Source: Larimichthys crocea (taxonomy: Eukaryota; Chordata; Actinopteri; Sciaenidae). Taken from it: a stretch of DNA of 64,000 nt. The translations under genes and the position numbers were made by a program. The notes below the pieces were generated by a model. It saw nothing but the letters and a program-made list of their open reading frames with translations, searched no databases and was not told the origin of the DNA. Of this stretch, positions 38,541 through 51,500 are shown piece by piece. How positions within the stretch are numbered: position 1 is the first letter of the stretch; each line of letters starts with the position of its first letter. Location: assembly GCF_000972845.2 (NCBI RefSeq), contig NC_040016.1:5848701-5912700 (forward strand). The letters run 5' to 3'.

Positions 38541-40716
38541 CGGATTTAACTACTTGTTTTGTGACGTTGAGCTCTTGTGTACTGTGCGGTTGGTGGTGAT
38601 GGTGACCAGCAATACTCGATATATACCACTCAGTGGCGCTATGTTTTTATATGCAGTTTATCTGAGCTGACGAGTCTCGTTTTAGATCAGTTTAGTACCA
38701 ATACAATACTGCTCAGACATCCTAAAACCTGATCAATAAGAGAGTTATACCCCAAATGTACAGAACCATGCTTTACTTAGATATACTGTGTTCCCCCAAA
38801 TGAGAGCTGATGTCTTTGTAGATACTTACAGCTGGACCCTTTATATGTCTGTATGCAAATGTTATTTCCTTCATACTTTTATCACGCAAAGGCAGAGGTC
38901 AAAAACAGCAAAAGAATCCCCTCATGTTTCAATCATTGATGAATTCTGCTTTACCGCTAATGGACTGACAAATGTGCATTTTGACATAAAGTCACTGAAC
39001 TATCAGTGGATTAATTGCATCGTGGGTGATGTAGGTTCTAGGTTTTTAGGAAGAATATGTGGAACATAAAAAGACGATATTTTAGACTACAATGTCATCA
39101 CAGTCCAATGCTAAATCAGTGGAGTGCTGGTGCTCATTGGTTCTTCATTTATATGCTGTATTTATATACAGCCTATAAACATGTTTTTAAATAGAGACAT
39201 GACATCAGCTCATTCAGACAGTGTGTTCATCTGCATACAATACTTACATGCCTGTTATGTACATTAAAGAGGTTATTGGTTGCTGTAATTGTTCTGTACC
39301 ACCCAGACAAAGCTTCAGCAGCCTGAATTAGCCAAACCAAGAACGTACTTTCTTTTTAGTACATATTTCACTCTTCATAGAGTGTTTCCATGCTGAGGCA
39401 TGGCAGTTTGAACTAAAAATACATCCACTGGAATTCCTCTAAAAGTCAAGCTCATCTGAAAGAGAAAAGTGCTGGTTCTGATTATTGTATATGCTAATTT
39501 CTGTGGTTCACCTAAAAGATCAACACAAGGTCATTCCTTTGGCATTTCTGACCTCTGGAGTGCAGCCTTTTTTTCTGACTGTTTTTGGGAAATGTTGCAC
39601 ACAGCTGTTTCTGATGTAGAGCACCCAGCTAAAGTTCAGTGTAGGGGAAACTCAGCTGACTCTTGAGTATATTCAAATCTTCCAAACCAAAAACATAAGT
39701 AATAAAGAAGGCAGTTACAAGTACTAAAGGCTGCCCACTCTGCACCAGGCCAGGACAATTATAAATTATACACATGCCACAATGTACCATCCACACTCTC
39801 CTGCATAGTAAAGCAATAACCATTTATTTCTGGTAAATGTGTAGAACTGGCTAATTGCAGCTGTGTAGTTTTGAATGTCTACTTCCTGTTTGCCTGTCAT
39901 TTCCCGTTGTCACACGACAACAAAATTATTTTTGCAGTGTAAAGGCAATGAAAAAAAAACGCAAAAAGGAAAATGAGTCCTTGGCTAACCAAAAGATAGT
40001 TTATAGTTTATTTGTAGTTAGAACCTTTTGCACTGAATGTTCAACAGCTTTGAGTCAAACTAAAACTAAAGCAAATAGAACAACTGATTAAATGACAATT
40101 GGTCATGTGAATGAGGTCACTGTTAGAGACAAACCCACAGAAAATGATTAGATTTCTTCTCAAAGGAACATTTTAGTGTCTTTCAGCCTTTGTTTTGGTA
40201 TCTGATAAAGATAATTAAGCAAAGCCAGATATTCCTAGGAGTTGGTGGAGATCACAAACTACTAAGAGAGTGAATACTGGACTCACCGCTAAATCCCGCT
40301 GGCAGCTCTGACATTGCGTCCATGACACTGTTTTGGTCTGTTCTCCATATGGCTTCATATCCCACCAGGAGCATTTCAGAAGCTTACCGGACTTTAGGCT
40401 ACGTCATTGTTTCCCTTTTTAACAATTGAAATTCTGCACAGGGTGTTTCATTTTGAAAACTGACCGATTCTCAGATGACTTCCGTCCAGCTCAATCTTCT
40501 CTGTGCTGCTGCTGGCAGCCTCACGGCCATGCGCTGTGGAATTTATTTGTTAGTTGGCCACAAATAGGAATAAAGATGATGCTGCTGTCGCTCTGAGTCT
40601 GCTAGCTTTGAATGCAGCTTTAAAAAATCGTACTAGTAAAAATATCACACATTGAAAGTAAATGTATCTCAATTGAATTTTGAATTGAATTTGAATGCAG
40701 CAAACTTTTTAGTGTG

Positions 40717-40880
40717 AATGATTTAGCAGCATCTAATGGTGTAGTTGCTGATAGCAACCCCCTCGTCTCACTCTCTTCATCCTAATGTGAATGAGAAACC
40801 ATGGTGGCTGCACATAAAACACTGAAGGTCCTATCCAGAGCCACTGTTTTCTTTATATAGCATCAATATTTTCAAATTAT
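40717..40880. repeat. partial copy of the TTAAAGGTCCA-type element
   Basis: AGCATCTAATGGTGTAGTTG, GAGAAACCATGGTGGCTGC and TCCAGAGCCACTGTTTTC match the internal order of the family. Confidence 0.5.
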
Positions 40881-43389
40881 GCAAATTATCACCACAGTCA
40901 AAGGAAGAAGTGTTGTGACAGCACTGAACTGTCACGTCTCCCCTCCCAAACGTACAAACTTTTCACACTGGCATCAAACAGTCTAATATTCTCATCTAAT
41001 AGTGGCATCTGTATGTGAGAAGGCGTGAAAGTGTCTGCGCTTCCTTTTTTACAACTTACTCCTCAGCACTTTTTTTGCTGCCGTTTTCGCACTCCTCTGA
41101 ACGTTACACACACCACAAACAGTGTGTGTAACAGTGTAAGTGATATTTTAGGTCACCACAGGACAGATGAACGTCCTGAAACCAGCCGGCAAACAAAGTC
41201 ATCATGCTCAGGTCAGCAAAGTGAGTAAATCTGAATTTTATTCATCACCATATGTTCACTCCCAGCACAGCCCGAGCTGTTTACAACACTGCTTTTTGTC
41301 TTTCTTTCTTTCTGTCTTTCATATATTTTTTTCAGCCTGACAATGGTTTCTGTCCACAGCAGGTTTTATTAGCAGGGTATGGCTGCAAGGTTCATCATGG
41401 CTTAAAAAAAACAACACATTGCATCATGGGTAGAGTGCTGTTTATGTTCTAGTAGTATAGGATAGACTATTGAAATCAATAGCCATTTTATATGTAGTGG
41501 AACTTGTTGATGCAGTGTGTGCCCAATGAAAGTATATACGTTGGTCAAATGTGAATCTCCAATACAAGATCTCAATCAAATAGAAACTCTAAGTGTACAC
41601 AAACTTCAGATCAGGGTTTAAAATAGACTAAATTAAATCTCCTCCATGCAAGAATGTGTTTTATTTCTTGTCACTTCCTTGATGCACAGCATACTAATAG
41701 AGTAACAGTTGAATCATTCTTTATTCAACATGTAAGCTGAATCTCAATGTAATAATACTAATAAGATTTAAAATCTTTGATGTATAAATTTTCTTCTTCA
41801 AATGACAACCCTTGTCTCCATGGCATTTCAACTTTTTAAAGCTTCTTTATAGTCTTTATATGAAACGTATAATTCCCAAGTCAGTATGATGTGCTGAAAT
41901 CATAGTACAATACCTTCTTAAGCAGCAACATTTAATATTACCTATTTCGAAATTTGCCTAGTCCAGAGAAACATAAATAAATTACCTGAATAAAAAGCAT
42001 CAGGGTTTGTGCTACGTTCACAAACAATCAGATTCCTTTCAACTTTGGTAAGAACGAAGTCACCGAGTCGTACTCGGTGAGAGCGGTTCTTTTTATTGTT
42101 TTCCCCAAGTTTCCCCTGCCTGCTTTGAATCCTCTCCTCTTTATGTGGCATGAAAAGTGAGAACCAGCCAGTCATAAGAAGTAGATGTGTTTGGAAAACT
42201 TAAGCAATAAAAGCATTGCAGATCGCTGACATTAGGTCCTGCAATAAGTAATGCTGCTAAAGCTTGTCCATGCAGACGAAATGAAATGATATTTGGTGTG
42301 ATGTCTGAGTTTGAATCTGATCCAAATCTCACCCTGTCATTGTGCTTGTGGTTATTCAGTAGGTAGGCCTCGCCGTTCTTTTGAACAGCTCTCTGAAAAG
42401 AATGGCGCCATGAGGTCTCTTCAAAGAGTTCACAGAAAGAAATAAAGTGAACACACCACCTAACATAATGTGTGACCAAACCCTCACACTGTCATAGGAC
42501 AACTGGCATGCTATAATGAGACATGAGGCCCGCCCACATGCTCCACAGAAAGCATGATGGAAAAACCCGGTCATTTACTCTCCAGAAAGAGCCAGCAGAA
42601 CGTCCTCACCTGTAGGCTGGAGGTTGTGTCCTCCTGTCATCATGGAATAAGACATGCTGCCACACACCGCTGAGCTTTGGAGGGAAGATGTCATTACACT
42701 GGGTGAGCTGCTGCTTGCATTTCTAGCCACTTTTGTTCCTTGTGGAGAAATCAAAGAGCATTTATGGGGCAGGTTGAGCAGCTCCGTGGTTTATCGTTTA
42801 ATGCGTATCTGAGAATAAATGTTTAACAGAAGCCGGAGGCTCTTGTTTAATGAGTGACTGAAGTTGTCAGATAAAAGATTGGCAACTGATGAGAGTCTTG
42901 ATAAAGTCATGTTCCGTGCTTTTTGTCTCTCTGTGGTTGAAAATACTGCAACAGATCAGAAAACATTCTCAGGATTATTCCCAGTAAACACTGGCAGTGT
43001 TTTTTAATGTGCCAGCAACCTGTAGTTAACATTTAATGGTTGACTGATTATTCACGCCTCAAATCCGAGCTGCTTTTGTCCGACGCTTAACGGTTCCAGT
43101 TAATTTCTTTAGAATCAACCAACTGCTGTTTAGGGTGTGTAATGAACTAAGGAAGGGAACAAATCACTCGTGAAAAGAAGAGTGAGTCATCATGAATGTC
43201 TAAAGGTGACTTAGTGGCACTCTTTAAACACCTGACATTAAGACGTGTTAATGCTGGCTGGGAAAAGGGAAAAGGAAAGTATGTTGATGAAATAGTTTGG
43301 GTATTTTGAAGTGTGGTTGTATAAGGTCTCCACTGCTACTGTAACCATTTTATCATTCATTGTAATTGTACAATATGTTTGTGTTGATT

Positions 43390-43605
43390 TGTTCTGTACA
43401 CGTGACATCTATTGCACGTCTGTCTGTCCTGGGAGAGGGATCCCTCCTCTGTGGCTCTTCCTGAGGTTTCTTCCACATTTTTTCCCTGTTAAAGTTTTTC
43501 TTCATTCAAACCGAGGGTCTAAGGACAGAGGGTGTCACTCCCTGTACTGATGGTAAAGCCTGTGACTTTAGGCTATACAAATAAAATTTGATTTCATTTG
43601 AAGTT
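43390..43605 (+). mobile_element. non-LTR retrotransposon 3' end
   Basis: Contains GGGAGAGGGATCCCTCCTCT, CTTCCTGAGGTTTCTTCCAC, GAGGGTCTAAGGACAGAGGG and a terminal GGCTATACAAATAAAATTTG. I recall this order from the 3' end of abundant fish LINEs. Only the tail is present, as expected for a strongly 5'-truncated copy. Confidence 0.65.
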
Positions 43606-45598
43606 CAGTCTTTGAGTAGAGTTAAATCCGGGGCAACTGGACTTGATTGTAGATTCATGAAGACATTCTCATCCAAGAGGCTTCTTCAGTTCTTACTGAC
43701 TGATGTGGGATATTTAGCCCTGGTGGCATCATTAACCAGGCCATTGTTTCTACTTGGCTGGTTAGTGTTCCATGTTGTTGTGACGGCTCTACAACCAAGT
43801 CCAGCTGCCCCAGATTAAACCCTTCTCAAAGAAAGATGACCTGGATGACTGAAACCTTCACACACTCATCAACAATCACCTACAGTAGACAGCAGTCAGA
43901 GCACCCTCAGCTACACACTGCCTTGGACAGGGTCAGCAGAAAACATATTTTAGCCACATAAAAAAGGCCCACCTCAAAAAAATGAATGAATCTGTTTAAG
44001 TGTACGCCGTATTCAGACATTTTGAATATTTTCACTGCTTCCAGACAGCCTTTCTTTGGAACTAAGCATAGAAATTCAAACTGTACTGTACACTGTACAG
44101 TATTATGCCACAAGTCATCTGTTTGCATGAGAGATCAAACTTCACATTTCTAAAGATTTTAAAGATACTCGTGTTTTTCTAAATGTGCCGCTGTAACTCC
44201 GATCCCAACAGCTGATCTGTGGTGTAATACAGTGTGCTACGCAGTCGTACTTATGCATAGCTATAGAGTTAGCACCAACTCTGGTAAAGTGCTGAAAATA
44301 TTCAAAATATAACGTACACAACAACAGATACTAATTTTTTTAGGCCTTTTTATGTGGCTAAAATAAATTTTTCTGCTGAGCAGTGCACATCTCTATTTCT
44401 GTACCAGGATCTCTGTCTGTTTCTCCAAACTTGGAGCACACTGACCCCACCTAACACACTGACTATGGATACCTCATACAACCTCACTACAAAATACCTG
44501 AACTGTCCCTTTAATATATGGTGTAGATGCAGGTAAACACCTTACCATTGGAATGTGGTCAGACAATTACAGGTTGCTAGCGACCAATTGCGACTCCAGT
44601 AAGTTAGCGGTCCCCTCTTGCAATTGTATTGTTTTTATACTTACTTACTTTTTAGTATGGATTAAACAAAGGAGATACAACATGTGATGAGTGAGTCTAC
44701 ACAGGCAGATTTAGGTAAGGTAAGCTTAGGTAAGCTAACCTCCTGTTGACGGTAGCTTCATATTCAGAGTGGTATCAATTATCTTTCAGTTTTCAACAAG
44801 AAAATGAATAAATGTATTTCCTAAAATTTCAAACTTTCTTTCAGAAAAAACTCCCAGGAAGTTGAAATGCCTCCTAACTCTACTTCTTTCTTCTACCATC
44901 AATTGCAGTAGGTAGTCATTTTCTCTCATAAAAAGTGACTTAGAAATGATGTCTGGGCAAAACATTGCTTCCTGTTTGTTGCCAAGTCTGCCAGCTTAAT
45001 AACAGGTATAAATACAGAGGCTCGTAAATCAGATTTAATTATCCAGGTAATGTATCCAGATACAGATTGTATACTAATAGGCAGTAAATGGCGCCTATGA
45101 TTCAGCATCAAACCCTAAAGGGCTTTTATTCTGGTAAAATATTACCCAAGCACTTCTCAAGTTGGCCGTTTGCAATCTTTACTTCACTGAAGATGATTTC
45201 ATAAATGAAAGATGTTTTTTCCATCTCTCAGGCCCGGTATATTTACTGCAGACCAGACTGTGTTTTTCTCTGTCTAAACTCCACAGGAAGACATCGCGCA
45301 GGCAGAAGAACAATGCCTACAGCCAACAAAAATAATCTTGAAAATTAAGAAAGTTCTCTTCCTCTGAAGTTGAAATCTCTTACACGGCACATCATGACAT
45401 GGAAATATTCCAAAACTGACAACCAGCCAAGACCCCTCTGGGAAGACCTTTTATTCATCAGTTGTGTTGACATGTACCAGTTATTTCATATCAGGACTAA
45501 ATACTGGGCACAGCAAAGATATTCCATTCAAACAAGACAATAAAAAAAGAAAAGAAAACAGGAGCAGTTCAAAAGGAGACAGAGTGAAAAAACCAAAG

Positions 45599-48500
45599 AT
45601 GCAGGCAGAAAAGTCATCACCTGGCCTGGTCTGGAGGTTGTTGATGGTGAACACTTTATCATGTGGTCTGGAGGCATGCATGGCTGCAGGAACTGTCTAC
45701 ATCCCACCTCTGCTGCTGCAGGCTGGCATGGAGGAACGCTACATGACTATGGTGCTCGGTAAGTGGATAAATCATGCACACTCGTGATCATGGGTGTAGA
45801 GATTAGATGTTAATGGGCATTGACTTACAAAACAGAGGAAGTTGTTTCATTCATACTGACAATTAACACACAGCACGGTGGCTCAAACCTGACCCAATGG
45901 TCTGTGGTGTGTAGAGTGCACATGTTCTCTCCATGTTCCCTGTGGCTGATTTGGAGATGTAAAATTGAGCAATAATAGAATGTGAACATGTCAAGTCAAA
46001 GAATAAATTAGGGAAACAAAAGTGTTTTTGTCATGTAACCTTTAAACTAACTAGAGAAGGTTTGTCTGATGTCTCCTTACAGACAGACACAATCTTTTTC
46101 TTGAAGTGCATCTAAAAGGAGGGCAGCGACGGCTGACAAAAAGTCTTTAAGTAGAAATTAGCTGTTAAAACATATAGACACATTTACAGCCCGTACAGAT
46201 AGTTTTGGTCTATATACCTGGTTATTGGGATCTATTTTCATGAAATAAACACACTTAGATACATACAGCAGCAGCAGCAACAACAAGTGCAAGTGTAATT
46301 ATAGGTGTAACTATACAGTGCATGTTTGTTTACTCACAAGAGAGCTGGTGGTGGTCTTGTGGTTAAACCTCGACCTCAACTCTCCCGTCCTCTCTTTAGT
46401 TTTCTGTGCCATACAGGTGTTTGCTCTACAGACTGTAGAACAACTTTTTAAACCGTTTCTCAGCCACTTTCACCTTCATTTGTTTGACTGAAGCGTAAAA
46501 ATATTTTCAGTACATTATGAAACTGTGGTGGACAAACTAGACATTATTATTAGTATGTAAATAATAGGAAACACTGGCGGTATCCTTGGAGTTGTGGTCT
46601 TGAAATAAATCCTGAGACTGAAACAAGGCCAAGTAAAGAAGGCAGTAGATTATGAGACGAGACCGAGACCTTCAAAAAGTGGTCCCGAGACCAAAACCAA
46701 TCTCTAGTACTACAACGCTGCATGCTTGTGTTAGCAGTCTAAGCCTTTTCATTTTGGAAAGGCAATAAAAAAAGAGATGACATGCAAAACTCTTTGCAGA
46801 GTGAATGTGTTTTTCAAACCAATGTAATGAATTTGACAGGCTGTCTCTTTCTTACAGCGGTGGGTCCAGTTCTGGGTTTGATCTTTATACCCATGATTGG
46901 CTCAGCTAGTGATTCGCGACAAGGCCGTTTTGGTTGTCGCCGGCCGTTTATCTGGATGCTGGGCCTGGGAGTTTTACTCAGCTTGCAAGTCATACCACAG
47001 GCCTGGCGATTAGCTGCCCTGATGTCCCCACATCACCCTCACTGGCTGGAAGCTGCCCTGCAGGCTGGAGCTGTGTGTCTGATGGACTTCTGTGGACAGG
47101 TGACTTACTAGCCAGATTTCCAACGATGTATGCACATTAATGCAAGAGTCAATGCACTAAATGGGAGATCGAAACACCTTTTTCGAAGGAATTGTATTGT
47201 CTTTTTTGCTTTTCCTGACAAGAATTAGCACCACCTAATTCGGTGGATGGAAACAGTTACTTGAAATTCGGTTAAATGTATGATACATTTCAATAGAAAC
47301 GTGGCTACTGTCAGGCGTGTAATGCCAAAATTCAACACGTGGTATTGGTGTTGGTTTTCTATTTTTTCAGCACAGTAACAATAAGTGCTGAAGAAAGTGT
47401 CTTGCTTCATAAAAGTTTGACATTAGAAACAAAAGTGGTTTCTCAGCAGCAGAGATAACACAAAACAGAACAAGCGTATAACAGATGTGCTAAGACGGAT
47501 ATTATCACAACTCAACAATTGCAGTACTGCACTGTCACATCCAGTGACCTGACATTCATTCATTCATCATCTATTGAATCAACTGCCTCGTATTGAATTA
47601 ATATGATGCAATCCAATAGTGTTACACCCTTAATAAATATACAAGGAATACATACTTTTTTATATGTTGGGTATTATGATGGTATTACGAAAGCTTCATT
47701 TAGCATTAAGTGTAATCAAAAGAACAGAAACACTGCTTTAGAAAATCATCAAATCACTGAGACATACAGTATACCAGTTAATCCAGTTTAGACACAATGA
47801 AATTGACACGTTCACTGGAAACCAGTGAATGGTGACTTCATCATTGTGTTTTTGAAGCCGTTATATGTATAATCAGAAAGTGTTTACTCAGTTACATAGC
47901 AATATCCTGAGTTTGTTGACATTAGCTGCCATAAGGTACTGGTCATACCAGGTCAGGAAAGGAGCAGGAGCTATAAAATCCAATGAATATATTGAAGTTT
48001 CACAAGTTTGTATGAGGAAGCATGTGTTGTTGTTTTTTTTTTAAAAAAACCATTCATCTCACTTTAAAACATTCAAGAAGTCAGCTACTCTGCTTCAGCA
48101 GCACCGTGTGGGTGGCAACAAGTAAACAAACTCACAACTATTCTCACATTTTGTTTCAAATCCTGATTTCGGTACATAGAAGTAGATGACAGTTACCAGT
48201 TCACAGTAAAATGTGACAAAATTGATGTTTTGACCGATCATTAGGCCCCATTGGGTATCAGGATCTGCCATCATAACTCTGCTGAGCCCCATGACAGGCG
48301 CTTACCTTTAAATCCTACAGTTACCTAAGCAAAGACCAGGTAATCTGTGGCTTTACCCAGCACACATACAACATAGCCCACCATAAAGTTACATTTATTT
48401 TTGTGAACAACATCAGCAGATCAACGGCTCACTAAGCACACACAATGTGCCTTGTGGGATGACCTCTACTCTGCCTCTGGTTATACCCTTCCAGGCCAAG

Positions 48501-51500
48501 CTGCAGCCTCCGTGGCTGTGAAGTGAAGCCAATGCACAAGTCCAAAAACATCAGTTCCTCCAACAGCTGCAGAAAGACAAAATCTCCATAAACCTCCATA
48601 TTAAAATGTCCAACTTCACAGCATAAAATAAACATGTTTACAGCCTGGTACAAAAACAGCTTAACGCACACGTTCAAATTATATTAAGGCTTAAAGTTAT
48701 GGATAATTAACAGCGTGGCTGCTTTGATTAATAGTTGAGAGCCGTTAAAGGTGGCTTGTTTGAGTGCCCAGGCTTTAAATTGATCCATGTCTTTACAGAT
48801 TTTTAGATTAGCCAGGAGGTGGCAGAGGCCGGACTGTCAAGTCAGTGGCCAGAGGCACCATGCAGAAACCTATGGGTGACATCACGGATACAATGTCCGT
48901 TCCAGGCGCGTATAAATGCTAACATTAGCATAGCTACAATGCAATTGACAAGACCAAGACAGGCCCGGGAGTAGTGACTCAGTTCCCATAGCACCAAAGC
49001 AGCACAGAGAATCTCCAAACTACCACGACAGCAAGGTAGCACCTGCAGTGGTCGCTAGCAGCCGGCCAGTCATGCACACAGACCCTGCTGCAAGCTGGAT
49101 AGAGCTCTCTTAATAGACAAGAGGCTTTTATTGTTTAAATATCACAACATAAATGCCCATCATAAAATTCTTGTCACCAGTAGCATACTGCTCCGTGCCT
49201 CAAGCAACAGCAAAACAGTTATTCTCAGCTGAGCCACCAAATAAACCAAACAATCCCCATTAGTTACCTCACCTCACCATCAACAAGCATACACTTGTCT
49301 ACCACTATTGGCCAACATCATTCTAGCTAACACCAATTAACATTAACCACCAAGCCCCTTCTGCTACCACATGAGCAAGCACCGCGCCATACATGTTTAT
49401 CAGCAGTATAAATATGTTTAACATAAACCAGTACAGCCAACCTACACACTTGCCAACTGAGGCCTGTCCACTTAGAAACTATTGAGAGAGCACTGATACA
49501 CACAGAAATCTTTAATGGGAAATAACCAGGTTAGCAGGTGATAAGGTTGACAGATTATTTGTGTCAGTCATGTAGGACCCATCAATCAAGTTAAAGGTGA
49601 TTATGAAAATATCTTCTCAGGCCGTTAAAGTAACAGATTGGTATTATTATCTCCGGCTATGATTTGGTGTCAGATAAGCCTTGTTTTGGCTCCTCAGGCC
49701 TGTCTAACCCTGCTGTTGGCACTGCTGTCAGACCTGTTCCCCATGGAGGAGGAGAATCGCAAAGCATTCTCAGTTAATTCCCTGATGATTAGCCTGGGGG
49801 GATGCCTGGGGTAAGGCCCTTATTAAACCTTTCTCTCCTAACTGGTTCTGTCTCTTGCTCGCTGTCTATCACTTTTATGATTGCTCGCTTTAAAGTTCGG
49901 CTTCTGTGGAGAAAACCTATTATTGGCTGCATGTCACTTTGTCTTTGTTATGTGTCATGTGATGATGTCTGTGACACTGTTGCATTCAACCTCATGGTAC
50001 TGTCTGTCTGATGTAGACCTTTTTTAAGGCTTTTTGTATTTCCGTGTCCTGATTATCCGTCTGATGACCTTACATTAAGTTTCAGTTGATGTGCCAGAGT
50101 GGAATGAAGATAAGCGAGAACAGCAGGCAGGTCCCAGACCACCATTATTTTAAACTCTATAATAAGTATCCTCATTAGTTATTTTTAGTCATCATGTGTT
50201 ATAGACACCGACTTTGCAGCCCATTCATCCCACAGTTTATGGCATTCAGACTGACAGAGTGAGAGCCCACACCAATTATAGGTTTGACCTGATAATGGCA
50301 ATAATTACATTAGTAAGTAAGTTAAGGACTTGCTAAAGTTATTAGAATTCATCCTGTGAGAGATATGAAGGTCGGTACCATATCTCCTACTAATCTATGT
50401 AGAGGCTGCCATGACATTGTACATGAAATGTCATTCGGTATCACCAGACTTCATCCTCTCTGGACCATGAATCCATTTCTAGTTGTTGAAATGTTTCAGT
50501 TTGGACCCGTGTGGTCATATACACTACCAGTCAACCAGTAGTGAACAAAAAAGTGTGAAATTACTCAAAACATGTTTTATATTTTAGATTACTCGAAATA
50601 GCCACCCTTTGCTTTGATTACTGCTTGGCACACTCTTGGCATTCTCGTAATTAGCTTCATGATGTAGTCAAATGGTCTTCACTTCATAGGTATGCCTTGT
50701 CAGGGTTAATTTGTGGAATATCTTGCCTTCTTAATGGGGTTAAGACCATCAGGTGTGTTGTGCAGAAGTCAGGTTGCTACACAGCTGATGCTCTGGCATT
50801 CCACGCAGCATCTTTTTTCAGGTGTCCTTATAAAAAGGATGTGAGGTGTCATCAATGATTACGCCTGAAAACCCCTCACCTGTTGACTTCAGGTCGGCTC
50901 ATTATGACGTGTTCTTGTAATGAAACTCGATCTGTGGTGAACACAGAGTATTTTATTTTATTTATTTTTATAAATCAACCAGGGTTTTATTTTGTATTTT
51001 GTAGCTGATGTCCTTCGCCGCATGGTCTGCTCTGTGCTGAATTTATGCGCTGTGCTCCGGCGTCCGTGAAAAATAGAAGCTCTGCGTATGTGTTGAGGAG
51101 GGCTGCTGGATGCCACAGTCATTCCAGAGCCGTGACGCAGCGGGGATGGAGACTGTGTAAGCTGACACATTGACTAACATTGAAATGTATCGGCTCTGCC
51201 ATGCAGTGTATTTTAGCCTATAATTCATATTATGGCAAGAATCAATCAGCTAAGTAAAGAGAAACGACAGTCCATCATTACTTTAAGAACTGAAGGCCAG
51301 TCAGTCCGCAAAATTGCAAACACTTTGAATGTGTCCCCAAGTGCAGTCGCAAAAACCATCAAGCGCTACAATGAAACTGGCTCACATGAGGACCGCCCCA
51401 GGAAAGGAAGACCAAGAGTCACCTCTGCTGCTGAGGATAAGTTCATCCGAGTCACCAGCCTTAGATCTCACAAGTTGACAGCACCTCAGATTAGAGCCCA

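Larger units (their letters stand above)
38541..45598. other. intergenic DNA between nucks1 and slc45a3, may include slc45a3 5' UTR exon
   Basis: No coding exon is seen. Recognised pieces are a TTAAAGGTCCA-family fragment (about 40,717-40,880), a short repeat piece near 40,480-40,580, and a retrotransposon 3' end (about 43,390-43,605). A non-coding first exon of slc45a3 is expected somewhere here. Candidate acceptor sites lie at about 45,286 (actccacag) and 45,494 (catatcag), but I cannot choose. Confidence 0.5.

Noticed and set aside
44700..44740. GGTAAG direct repeats resembling splice donors
   Set aside because: They are tandem short repeats without adjoining open exon sequence.
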